Assembly (NCBI RefSeq): GCF_038003085.1
Contig: NZ_JBBOOM010000002.1
Span: 58,502-122,501, forward strand
Direction of reading: 5' to 3'
DNA from: Psychrobacillus sp. FSL K6-2836
GTDB taxonomy: Bacteria > Bacillota > Bacilli > Bacillales_A > Planococcaceae
Length of the DNA stretch: 64,000 nt
Positions within the stretch are counted from its first letter, which is position 1; every line of letters begins with the position of its first letter. The notes under the pieces are model-generated. The model saw only the letters and a list, made by a program, of their open reading frames with translations. It was not told where the DNA came from and searched no databases. The position numbers and the translations under genes are program-made. Shown piece by piece: positions 17,881 through 25,969 of this stretch.

Positions 17881-18221
17881 AGAAAGGGGGGAAAACAATT
17901 ACTGGTATATTCCTTGGTATTTCAGTGCTAGTTATTGGGTTTAGCCACCTATTGAAGAAGGACTATTTTTTACCTGAAAAAACTAGAGTTATTTTAGGCG
18001 AGGAAAAGTTTCAATCTTATCAGAGAGGGTTAATTTTTCCTTATTTATTTTTAGGAACATTAATGATTTGTATGACAATAGTTGAAAGGATGAAAATTCT
18101 TCAAAGCTCGATATTTATCACTTTATATATTATCTTAATCATTATTCCTTTTATATTGTTGATCGCAAATAATAAAAAAAACACTGGACGATATTGGTTT
18201 TGGGTAAATGACTTCAAGTAA
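17838..18221 (+). CDS. membrane protein, unknown, start inside the repeat
   Basis: Three helices, at about 23-40, 64-82 and 92-112, and a tail GRYWFW. The ATG given lies in the repeat, and the first 15 codons translate repeat sequence. A strong AGGGGGG at about 17885 points instead to an ATT at 17899 (ITGIFLG). So the true protein is probably about 107 residues with a rare start, or it has a repeat-encoded leader. Function unknown. Confidence 0.5.
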   Translation: MEFFVIELTLLVIQKKGGKTITGIFLGISVLVIGFSHLLKKDYFLPEKTRVILGEEKFQSYQRGLIFPYLFLGTLMICMTIVERMKILQSSIFITLYIILIIIPFILLIANNKKNTGRYWFWVNDFK

Positions 18222-18232
18222 ATTGGAGGATT

Positions 18233-18307
18233 TCTTATTCAACTAACTGGTGCTTTACTTTAAGAAGTAGTGAATATTGAACTAACGCAGCAGGTTAGTC
18301 CAATAGT
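18233..18307 (+). repeat. CTAAC element, short H1a + H2
   Basis: TTATTCAACTAACTGGTGC, shortened stem without T-run, then TATTGAACTAACGCAGCAGG. Confidence 0.82.
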
Positions 18308-18374
18308 GTTGGCTAACTTGTGGTCAACAAATGGGAAAGATTATAAAACTGCGTTTTGAAAGGAAAAGTCTTAA

Positions 18375-18572
18375 ATGAAAAAAATTAGAGCAATATTTAT
18401 TGGTGATGTTAAATTTGATCAATGTCCAGTTTTTGAACTTAATAACGAAACAAACTATTTTGAAATGCTAATTGATAAAGTAATGAGATATGAAAAAGAA
18501 GTTGTTGAGGAAGATAATGATTTTTTGATTTTTGAAATAGAAAAGGATATTGCAAAATTAATTGAGAAATAA
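18375..18572 (+). CDS. small acidic cytosolic protein, unknown
   Basis: 65 residues: KKIRAIFIGDVKFDQCPVF, then an acidic helical half (VVEEDNDFLIFEIEKDIAK). AAAGGAAAAG lies upstream of the ATG. No family recognised. It is the last gene before the IS110 derivative. Confidence 0.5.
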   Translation: MKKIRAIFIGDVKFDQCPVFELNNETNYFEMLIDKVMRYEKEVVEEDNDFLIFEIEKDIAKLIEK

Positions 18573-18634
18573 ATCACATTCTTTATATGAAATACAAGAG
18601 TGGATAGAGAATATTACTTATGTCTTATTAAACT

Positions 18635-19009
18635 CCCATGAAAATTAAAAAGTGCTCAAAATATACCAAATTGCATAACAAAAGAGACTCAGAAATTGCT
18701 TTTTTAAAAAAAGGCTGAGCCTTCAGATTGTTTATATTAAGTTGAAAGGTAGATCAAGAATCAACCCCATTCTTGTTAGAATAAAGGCAGGCTGGTGCAA
18801 TAACCAGAGTAGGATTAATCTCCCATGAGTGCTACTCGTATAGAGTGCGACATTCTGTGATGCACCGTGGTCGTTGGAGTCAGACTAACGGATGGGCTCA
18901 ATGGCACCATAGTTGATCGACCTTCTTCGCCAGCCGTAGTATACTATACCCGTTTTTCACATTTTCACTCTCTGTGGTGTAGCGCTGGTTTTGCGCTACA
19001 TGGATGGCT
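18635..19009 (-). mobile_element. transposase-less IS110 derivative (375 bp)
   Basis: Flanked by TTATTAAACT and AACGGGTGCTT, with CT at both edges. It keeps CCCATGAAAATT at the left and, from about 18789, nearly the whole non-coding end of the full IS: CCAGAGTAGG, GACTAACGGATGGG, the CTATGG-type hairpin (one mismatch) and TGTAGCGC/GCGCTACA. In place of the transposase is about 150 bp unrelated to the IS, with a GACTCAG/CTGAGCC hairpin. A short frame crossing it is not a gene. Confidence 0.88.
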
Positions 19010-19080
19010 AACGGGTGCTTTACTTCAAGAAGGAGTAAAGCCTTTTTCTTCTTAAACTAAAGCGGCGGTTTAGCTGAACA
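19008..19080 (+). repeat. CTAAC element, H1a + H2 (right flank of the derivative)
   Basis: CTAACGGGTGCTTTACTTC, full stem, T-run, CTTAAACTAAAGCGGCGG and a right arm TTTAGCTGAACA. Confidence 0.88.
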
Positions 19081-19173
19081 TATTGTCTGTATTTATGTAA
19101 GTTATTTGAAGGTTAGGTAATAAAAAAATTCTATAAAAATGGGGACTAAATTTAAAGGATCCAAACCATACAA

Positions 19174-19341
19174 TCATTTACTTTTCTTTATGATGTCTTG
19201 CCAATGCGGAGGAAGTTCGTAAGTCTCCAGATACTTGAAATTTTTAAGGTTAACTTTACTTGGAGTTATAGAAAAAGTTAAATGGTCTTTTCCAACTTCA
19301 ATGTGCGGTCCGACAACTGGAGTGACTTCAATGGTTTGTTG
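19174..19341 (-). pseudogene. gene remnant on minus strand
   Basis: 55 codons ending in a stop: IEVTPVVGPHIEVGKDHLTF, SITPSKVNLKNFKYL, ETYELPPHWQDIIKK. Coding-like, but cut by TAG upstream. Family not recognised. It runs convergently into the next remnant. Confidence 0.4.
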
Positions 19342-19523
19342 CTAATCGTTGCTTTAATAACAAGGAATTAGAACTTGATATAAGTAAAGAACAACAAAAA
19401 TTCATAATAATTGACTCTGTTAACGAACCACTTCCTCCTGAAGCTGAAAATGTGGAGTATATGCCAAGTGATATTGGTGGACCCCAAGTAATACCAAATG
19501 CTAAATTAGTGACCCAATTATAA
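19326..19523 (+). pseudogene. gene remnant on plus strand
   Basis: CFNNKELELDISKEQQKF, then DSVNEPLPPEAENVEYMPSD and a stop. There is no start codon after the upstream TGA. Probably the C-terminal end of a lost gene. Confidence 0.4.
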
Positions 19524-19591
19524 TTACAAAAATGCCCTATTCAGATAAGAAAAATGATGCTAACAACTCTAAGGCCTTAAAATAAGATTGA

Positions 19592-19677
19592 TGTTCAACT
19601 AACGGTGTGTGCTTTACTTCAAGAAGGAGTAAAGCCTATTTTCTTATTGAACTAAAGAAGCAGGTTAGTCGAATAAA
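19592..19677 (+). repeat. CTAAC element, H1a + H2
   Basis: TGTTCAACTAACGGTGTGC, full GCTTTACT/AGTAAAGC stem, TTATTGAACTAAAGAAGCAGG. Confidence 0.92.
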
Positions 19678-19767
19678 CAAAATTAGAAAAAAGCGGAATT
19701 TTAGTTTGTTTATATTCGTATAATTATTATGAGTTGATTATTATGACACTTGAAAGGTGGATTTTTT

Positions 19768-20109
19768 ATGTTCAAAGAGAATGGTATAGAAGCTTATGAA
19801 GCACATAATCGAACTGAGTTATTAGCAGGTTTAGAGGCAAAATCTGAATATATTCTTATTAAAGGAGACTATTATAAAGAAGTAAGAAAGATTATGGATA
19901 CTCATCTTCCAGAGAACGAAAGTATAGGAGTGGCATTAGGAAGTGCAGGTGTGTTATCAATTCTTAATTATGCAATAGAGGCAGTAAGAAATTCATTCAG
20001 TAATGAAGATAAAATGGATAAAAAAATTGACAGAAAATTAAATTCATTCAAGGTTAAAAAGATTACAGATGATGGTTTATTATTGAGCTTAAAGCAGTTA
20101 GATTATTAG
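19768..20109 (+). CDS. stand-alone C-terminal domain of an HTH protein family
   Basis: 113 residues. It aligns over its whole length with residues 75-177 of the minus-strand HTH protein at 21551-22084: EYILIKGDYYKEV against NYIVIKGEYKKEI, VALGSAGVLSIL against FQLGSEGIVTIL, and the identical ending RQLDY/KQLDY. It has no DNA-binding part. AAAGGTGG before this ATG decides against an in-frame TTG upstream. Function unknown; the pair invites an antagonist or partner model. Confidence 0.7.
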   Translation: MFKENGIEAYEAHNRTELLAGLEAKSEYILIKGDYYKEVRKIMDTHLPENESIGVALGSAGVLSILNYAIEAVRNSFSNEDKMDKKIDRKLNSFKVKKITDDGLLLSLKQLDY

Positions 20110-20118
20110 AACTTGCAT

Positions 20119-20228
20119 ACATAGAACTATTTTGGATAGTTCTATAATAAATACACTTAAACAAACGGGTGCTTTACTTCAAGAAGGAGTAAAGCATTTT
20201 TTCTTATTGAACTAAAGAAGCACGTATG
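20119..20228 (+). repeat. extra hairpin + CTAAC element, H1a + H2
   Basis: ATAGAACTAT/ATAGTTCTAT hairpin, then CACTTAAACAAACGGGTGC, full H1a, and TTATTGAACTAAAGAAGCACG with the right arm lost. Confidence 0.82.
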
Positions 20229-20329
20229 GATGCTTTATGTAAAAATAATTCAAGTACAGATAAGTGTTTTGAAACCACCAGAAATTTCAATCGTATATTA
20301 CTTATTGATTTTTGGAGGGAGATGTGAAG

Positions 20330-20554
20330 ATGGGTGATATAATTATAGGTTTTATTATAATCATTCCATTATATGGGGTGTTAATCTGGAGTTATTTCAA
20401 TCCAAAAGAAAGTTTATTATGGGGAAAACGGTGGATGTACCAAGAAGAACCTGAAATTTCTGATGGTGCAATTCGTTATATAAAACTTGCATCTTTAATT
20501 AGTGTTATAGGAATGACATTTGTTATTATTCTTTTAATACTTACACAAGATTAG
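20330..20554 (+). CDS. small two-helix membrane protein
   Basis: 74 residues; ATG 8 bases after GGAGGGAG. Helix 1 about 3-20, then NPKESLLWGKRWMYQEEPE, helix 2 about 50-72. The middle segment recalls the DUF6199 type of Bacillus proteins, which I cannot confirm. Role unknown. Confidence 0.55.
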   Translation: MGDIIIGFIIIIPLYGVLIWSYFNPKESLLWGKRWMYQEEPEISDGAIRYIKLASLISVIGMTFVIILLILTQD

Positions 20555-20585
20555 CAGGCGATTCCTATAAGAACATCGCTTTGTT

Positions 20586-20621
20586 TTTATTCAACTAACG
20601 AAGCAGTTTAGTTGAAGAAGA
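20586..20621 (+). repeat. CTAAC element, H2 only
   Basis: TTTATTCAACTAACGAAGCAG and TTTAGTTGAAGAAG. Confidence 0.8.
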
Positions 20622-20721
20622 GATTATAAAACAATATATTTCGTTAGCACGGATAAAAAGGAAGGTGGAGAATCCTATGTCATAATACTTAACTACTTAC
20701 CAGAAGGGGGAAGGATAAAGC

Positions 20722-20922
20722 TTGAGTAATAAAAAGACTTCTAAACTTAACAAATGGAGAGCCAAGTATGCGGCGTTGGCTGTTGCAGTAGGTTGTTTAT
20801 ATAGTGTTGTTATGAATTGGGGAGATAATTGGTTTATGACAGCGTTGTTATCAGCAGGGGTGATAATTTGTGGAACAATTGGTTTCTTTGATTTAAAGCG
20901 TACTCTTAAAAAGAGTATTTAA
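20722..20922 (+). CDS. small two-helix membrane protein
   Basis: 66 residues with a TTG start behind GGGGGAAGGA. Basic N-terminus (NKKTSKLNKWRAK), helices at about 15-30 and 37-55, basic end (LKRTLKK). No family recognised. Confidence 0.5.
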   Translation: MSNKKTSKLNKWRAKYAALAVAVGCLYSVVMNWGDNWFMTALLSAGVIICGTIGFFDLKRTLKKSI

Positions 20923-20927
20923 AGCTT

Positions 20928-21000
20928 GTTCAAGTAACGATGTGCTTTATTAAAAAATCATAGGGTTGCTTAGGCAACTCTTTTTTTAATGAACTAAAGT
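20928..21000 (+). repeat. CTAAC element, H1b
   Basis: TTCAAGTAACGATGTGCTTTA, GGGTTGC/GGCAACTC, T-run, TGAACTAAAG. The H2 right arm is absent. Confidence 0.78.
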
Positions 21001-21058
21001 GTTTTGAGTAGCCGCTTAATTTATATGGTAAAATATAGGTAATTGTTCATTGCGAGAG

Positions 21059-21090
21059 GACACTTAAACTAACGCAGGTTAGTAGAAGAA
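21059..21090 (+). repeat. CTAAC element, shortened H2
   Basis: ACACTTAAACTAACGCAGG and TTAGTAGAAGAA, a little downstream of the previous partial copy. Confidence 0.65.
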
Positions 21091-21110
21091 AACTTAATAC
21101 CGGGGTGAGA

Positions 21111-21311
21111 ATGTTGGGAAAATATATAAGTATCGTTATCTTAATTATTATGGCTAGTTTTTTCTTGTTTTTGGCTTTAGGAAGTTTCTTTTCAAGTGAC
21201 ATTCCTTATGAACCACCGCTTTATATTTTTGGGACCATCATTGTTATCTTACTTTCAGTTTTAATCTCCATTCTATTTTATATAGCGGACTTATTAAAGG
21301 AAAAGTTGTAA
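21111..21311 (+). CDS. small two-helix membrane protein
   Basis: 66 residues. Two long helices separated by SSDIPYEPP. ATG after CGGGGTGAGA; a GTG two codons upstream overlaps the ribosome site and is less likely. Function unknown. Confidence 0.5.
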   Translation: MLGKYISIVILIIMASFFLFLALGSFFSSDIPYEPPLYIFGTIIVILLSVLISILFYIADLLKEKL

Positions 21312-21390
21312 TGTTGCCTCTGTCCCAAAGGAGACATCTCAGTTCTTTGTACTGAACGATAGGAACGAGGAGCTCAATTCAGCCTAGGCT

Positions 21391-21486
21391 CTTCTTCAAC
21401 TAACGAGGTGCTTTAGCTAAACAAGTGGCTGCATGTATCGGTAGCTTTTTCTTATTGAACTAACGCGGCAGGTTAGTTGAACAAGA
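21391..21486 (+). repeat. CTAAC element, H1c + H2
   Basis: CTTCAACTAACGAGGTGCTTTAG, GTGGCTGC/GGTAGC stem, T-run, then an excellent H2 (TTATTGAACTAACGCGGCAGG). Confidence 0.9.
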
Positions 21487-21489
21487 CAT

Positions 21490-21540
21490 AATAAGAGCCC
21501 TGTATCAACATTTTATTGTTAATACAGAGCTCTTATTTTT
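21490..21540 (-). terminator. bidirectional terminator of the HTH gene
   Basis: ATAAGAGCyCTGTATyAACA paired with TGTTAATACAGAGCTCTTAT, T's on both sides, 10 bases after the minus-strand stop. Confidence 0.8.
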
Positions 21541-21550
21541 CAAGGAGTAA

Positions 21551-22084
21551 TTAATAATCCAATTGACGTAGAACCAATAGTAGTTCATCTCCATTTTTTA
21601 TTCTTTTAAATTTATACCTTCGGATTCGGCTTTCAATTTTCTTTTGCTCAGCATCTTTATCGCTGAATAGGTTTGTTATTTGAAGTATTCCTTCTGCTAA
21701 AATAGTAACTATTCCTTCAGAACCTAATTGAAATCCTAAAGTTTCTGTTTCTGATAGTTGTGATTCAGCAAATTTATCTATTTCCTTTTTATATTCACCC
21801 TTGATTACAATATAATTTTCTTTATTTTTAAAAGCTAATAGTAAATCTTCTACATTAAATACTTCAAAATATGGATTTTCTTGTTCTAGCTGTAATAACT
21901 CTTCTAAAACAACACCCTCACTCTTCTCGACTGTTTTAGCAATCGCTTGTATCGTTTTAACTGAATAACTGCTTACATTTTTATTGTTCACGCTCGCAAG
22001 CTGTTGCTGACTTGTTCCAGTTTCTTTGAATACGTCGTACCGTTTCTTTCCGTTTTTTTGCAAATAAATATCTAAAAGGCTCAT
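21551..22084 (-). CDS. HTH domain protein with shared C-terminal domain
   Basis: 177 residues. An N-terminal HTH_3-like region (YDVFKETGTSQQQLASVNNK, YSVKTIQAIAKTVEKS) is joined to the domain that occurs alone at 19768-20109. GGAGGGTGATG precedes the ATG. The gene is on the minus strand, yet the repeats on both sides keep the plus orientation, so the gene is inverted relative to the array. Probably a regulator; its target is unknown. Confidence 0.75.
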   Translation of the reverse strand: MSLLDIYLQKNGKKRYDVFKETGTSQQQLASVNNKNVSSYSVKTIQAIAKTVEKSEGVVLEELLQLEQENPYFEVFNVEDLLLAFKNKENYIVIKGEYKKEIDKFAESQLSETETLGFQLGSEGIVTILAEGILQITNLFSDKDAEQKKIESRIRRYKFKRIKNGDELLLVLRQLDY

Positions 22085-22219
22085 TCCTACATCACCCTCC
22101 CATTTAAATTATTTTTTACTAAATTATACTTTAGTATATGCATATGAGCAAATAATTGCAATACAATTAATATTTGAAATATTAATGTAATGGCTTATTT
22201 AATTAGATTGTGAAATATT

Positions 22220-22298
22220 GTACTTAAACTAACCGGTGCTTTACTTCAAGAAGGAGTAAAGCTTTTTTCTTATTGAACTAATGCAGCTGGTAAGTTGT
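22220..22298 (+). repeat. CTAAC element, H1a + partial H2
   Basis: GTACTTAAACTAACCGGTGC, full H1a, TTATTGAACTAATGCAGC, then lost. Confidence 0.85.
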
Positions 22299-22461
22299 TG
22301 AGATCTGAAGGAAAAATTGAAGAAGAACTAAGAAAACAAACCATTGCTGATTTGATTTTAGATAGGAAAACGACATAAAACGTTGTCTTCCATACCATAT
22401 TCATGGATATAGAATATCTTTAATGTCTTTAAAATTACAGTCCAGTTGAGGAGGAGTTTTT

Positions 22462-23325
22462 ATGGAAGAAAAGTTTTTTAAACAGCAAGTGTGGATGTCT
22501 GCTTGGAATCATGATCCGAACACTTCTCTTTGAATCATGCAAAGATTAGGTCAGGGTGATTATCAAGCAGAAGAATTCAAAAAATGGGCGAAATCTTACG
22601 ATAAAAACTCGTTTAGTTATGAAGGCAGACAACGCAGTAATAGAATTTTGACTTGGATTGAAAATCAGGTTGGTTCATTTAAGGGTATGGCTGTTCTGGA
22701 CATTGGTGCTGCATCTGGAGTGTTCAGTATCCCTTTTGTAGAAAAAGGTGCAAATGTTACAGCCATCGAGCCTTCACCTGACTTGGCTATAATGTTAGAA
22801 AATAACGCAAAGCACTATTCGGTTCAGGTTGAAGTAATACAAAAACCTTTTGAGGTAATATCAACAGATAAACATAATCAATCGTATGATCTCGTTTTTG
22901 CATCAATGTGTCCAGCTATAAAGGATTGGGATATGGTGGAAAAAGCCTTAAGTTGTGCAAAGAAATATTGCTATATAAGTATGATGGCTGGTCCAAAAGA
23001 AAATCATTTAATGGATGAACTGCTGCCGATTATAGGTTTAAAACCAAGAGAAATAGGTTCTTCTGATATGGCATACCTGCAACAATTACTCTATCTAAGA
23101 GGTTATTCTTATCAAACGTTAATTGAAAAACAGATGAAAACTGTGAAAATAGATGTTGACAGTGCAGTAGACAATTTAACAGATTGGTTTATTGAATATG
23201 GAATTCCATTAGAAGAAAAGTTACTTAGAAAGTCTGAAGAATATTTACGTGAAACATATGAAGAAGAAATCTCGCTAAGAACGGGGGGAAGGTTCGGAAA
23301 AGTTCTTGTTCATTTGGAAGATTAA
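22462..23325 (+). pseudogene. SAM methyltransferase with in-frame TGA
   Basis: GAGGAGGAG then ATG gives MEEKFFKQQVWMSAWNHDP and NTSL, then TGA at 22531-22533, and the same frame continues IMQRLGQGDYQAEEFKKW to the natural end. The motif I region is AVLDIGAASGVFSIPF. The 262 codons after the stop have an ATG but no ribosome site. One substitution probably silenced an otherwise intact gene; readthrough or restart cannot be excluded. Confidence 0.8.
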
Positions 23326-23478
23326 GAATCAATACTATTTGATAATTTAAACACTGATACTTGCGGTAGATATAGATTAATAAATTACGTATACATCATT
23401 ATTTTGTTTTAATTATAGATATAAAAGGTCTTTGATGGTTGTTAAAGCAGTAAAAGAAATGAATAGGGAGGTAAAACA

Positions 23479-24385
23479 ATGAATGTTTTTGATTGTATCG
23501 TTATAGGTGGAGGTCCATCTGGGTTAAGTGCTAGTTTAACTTTAGGGAGGGCTAGGAGAGAAATTGCATTATTTGACGATGGAACGAATAGGAATAGAGT
23601 CACACATGAGTCACATGGATTTATTACTCGAGATGGGATAAAACCACAAGAGTTTAAAGATATAGGGTTAAAAGAATTAGAGAATTATCCATCCGTATCC
23701 TATTTTAATGCAACAATTACTGAAATAATTAAGGATATAGGTAATGATAGATTTATTGTCAAAACATCTGATGGTCAGGAATGTATTACTGAAAAGATTA
23801 TATTAGCTACCGGTATTCAAGAGGTATTTTCTATTCAAAGTGTAAGAAATTATTATGGGAAAAGCCTTTTTAGTTGCCCGTATTGTGATGGCTGGGAGCT
23901 AAGGGATAAGCCATTAATTGTAATGGTAGAAAAAGAAGAGCACGCTCTGCATATGGCTAAATTAATTTATAACTGGTCGCAGGATTTAGTTGTCGTAACG
24001 AATGGAGTTCAACTATCTAAAGAAGGAGTTACAGAGTTACAAAAACGCAATATCAAAATAAAAACGGAGCCGATAAAAAACTTAATAGGTAAAGATGGTT
24101 ATCTACAAAAAAATTGAATTTGTATCAGGAGAAACGATCATAAGATCAGGTGGATTTGATGTTCCATCTTTTTATCGTCCAAATGATTTTGCTGAGATGC
24201 TTGGGTGTGAAGTTCAAGAAAATGGAACAGTTGTAACAGATGGAGTTGGTAGAACAACACAAAAAAATATATATATTGCGGGGGAAACTGAAAAATCCGG
24301 ACCCTCCTCGTTAATGATTTCTGCTGCCGATGGTAATAAAGCTGCAGTTTCCGTAAATACTGATCTAACTATGGAACGTTTTTGA
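23479..24385 (+). pseudogene. thioredoxin reductase-like flavoprotein with A-run frameshift
   Basis: FAD motif VIGGGPSGLSASL at residues 8-20 and the redox pair CPYCDGWE near 133. The first frame stops after GYLQKN. Removing one A from the A7 run at about 24106-24112 gives GYLQKIEFVSGET and continues to NIYIAGETEKSGPSSLM, the normal C-terminus, at 24385. So it is a single-base insertion in a homopolymer: a true mutation, phase variation or a read error. Apart from this it is complete at about 300 residues. Confidence 0.85.
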
Positions 24386-24400
24386 TTACGTAATAATGAC

Positions 24401-24488
24401 CTCTTCTTCAACTAACAGGTGCTTTACTTCAAGAAGGAGTAAAGCCTGTTTTCTTATTGAACTATAGAAGCAGTTTAGTTTAATAAGA
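24401..24488 (+). repeat. CTAAC element, H1a + H2
   Basis: CTCTTCTTCAACTAACAGGTGC, full H1a, TTATTGAACTATAGAAGCAG, TTTAGTTTAATAAG. Confidence 0.92.
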
Positions 24489-24585
24489 GGTATATTTATA
24501 TAGTTTGTCGAAATAGTTATTACATGAGGATAATCATTCAAATTTGAAGGAAAGTTATAGAAATTAATGAGGGGAGAAGCCCAGC

Positions 24586-25062
24586 ATGATTAAGCTCAGA
24601 AAGATTACGTTGGAAAATCGCCGTGCCATATTTAATCTTGAAGTATCAGATGAACAACGGCTCTTCGTTGCGTCTAATCTGTCAAGCGTGGCTTCGTGTT
24701 ATGTCCTTGCAACCAATGGGGGACATCCATTTCCTTTTGCTATTTACGCGGATGAGCAGCCGGTCGGTTTTGTAATGCTGACTTATGGAATCACCGGATA
24801 CGAACCCCCGTCAATCGTAGATGATAGCTATTGTATCTTGCGACTGATGATTGACAAGCAATACCAGAATCGTGGCTACGGTAGGGAAGCCATGAAAAAA
24901 ATTTTGGAATTTATACGTACCTTTCCTGCCGGGCCAGCACGTTACTGCTGGATCCCATATGGGACGGATAACTACGCCGCCAAAAAACTTTATGAAAGTT
25001 TCGGCTTCCGTGACAACGGTGAAATCTGCGACAACGAGCCAATAACCGTATTGCGTCTCTGA
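24586..25062 (+). CDS. GNAT acetyltransferase, spermine/spermidine acetyltransferase-like
   Basis: 158 residues. Layout recalls BltD/PaiA-type polyamine acetyltransferases: EVSDEQRLFVASNLSS, CILRLMIDKQYQNRGYG (acetyl-CoA loop), NYAAKKLYESFGF. The GC content is clearly above that of the neighbours, with many GCC, CCG and CGT codons, so it seems to be a recent arrival from another genome. GGGGAGAAG precedes the ATG. Acceptor not certain. Confidence 0.82.
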   Translation: MIKLRKITLENRRAIFNLEVSDEQRLFVASNLSSVASCYVLATNGGHPFPFAIYADEQPVGFVMLTYGITGYEPPSIVDDSYCILRLMIDKQYQNRGYGREAMKKILEFIRTFPAGPARYCWIPYGTDNYAAKKLYESFGFRDNGEICDNEPITVLRL

Positions 25063-25218
25063 TTTACTCCCCCCATGAAAAGAGGAACCGTTAAATTTAT
25101 CATTTTTATGTCCTTAGGATTGAACTATCGGAGACGATTCTGCAATATCTATAAAGCATATGTATTGGAAACCGATCTTCCATAAAAGGGCGCGATTGTT
25201 TAATAAGCGTCTCTTTTC

Positions 25219-25296
25219 TCTTATTCAACTAACGAGGTTCTTTAATGGAACACGGGGCTGGCTTTTCTTATTGACTGCTGGTGCAGTTTAGAAAAG
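25219..25296 (+). repeat. CTAAC element, variant terminator + worn H2
   Basis: CTTATTCAACTAACGAGGTTC, a GGGGCTGGC T-run without clear stem, then GGTGCAGTTTAG. Confidence 0.7.
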
Positions 25297-25320
25297 ATAG
25301 TTTTGAATAGGAGGATTTAT

Positions 25321-25572
25321 ATGTTAAATAAAACAAAAGACTCTAAATATCATAATTTCAACAACTATTATAAGAAATTATTTCCCTTTATTTTTATACC
25401 AACTTTATTAATATTTCTATTAAGTGATTCTTTCATCACAAATAATCCGTTTGAAGAATTAGAGGATTATGGTTCATTTTTCTTTGTAATTTTTTTCTCT
25501 TTATTAATGGCAACTATAGTTAGCTCAGTTTTAATTAGTCTTATCTGGACATTTACAAAAAAGGTCCATTAA
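25321..25572 (+). CDS. small two-helix membrane protein
   Basis: 83 residues from the ATG behind AGGAGG. Basic start, helix about 22-38, acidic loop NPFEELEDYG, helix about 53-75. No family recognised. Confidence 0.55.
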   Translation: MLNKTKDSKYHNFNNYYKKLFPFIFIPTLLIFLLSDSFITNNPFEELEDYGSFFFVIFFSLLMATIVSSVLISLIWTFTKKVH

Positions 25573-25615
25573 TTTGAATTGTTTTCTCTCCTTGCGTCTC
25601 TACTCAATGTTTGTC

Positions 25616-25697
25616 CTTATTCAACTAACGAGTGCTTTACTTCAAGAAGGGTAAAGCATTTTTTTATTGAACTAACGCTGGAGTTTAGTGCAACAAT
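25616..25697 (+). repeat. CTAAC element, H1a + H2
   Basis: CCTTATTCAACTAACGAGTGC, H1a one base shorter, TTATTGAACTAACGCTGGAG, TTTAGTGCAAC. Confidence 0.9.
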
Positions 25698-25969
25698 TAA
25701 TATCGTCAAATTTACAACGCTTTGGGCACACTTATGTTCTACATAACTCTAATAGATTATTACTTTAGAAAATTAAGATATAATAAGAGTGACTTTATTT
25801 AGAAAGGATTGATTAATATGCTACAGGTAACAAAGGTGATTGAAAAATAGATATAGTTTCTCTTTTCAAAGCAATAGTTAGTTTTTATAGATTCTACAAC
25901 ATGATCTGGGAACGAAAGAATGATTCATGTTGGGGACAAACAAGTATGATTTAGGAAGTAGGTAAATAA

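Noticed and set aside
18867..19055. Open frame of 62 codons in the IS110 derivative
   Set aside because: It lies in the guide-RNA end shared by non-coding copies, is not conserved as protein between copies (compare 28156-28371) and has no ribosome site.
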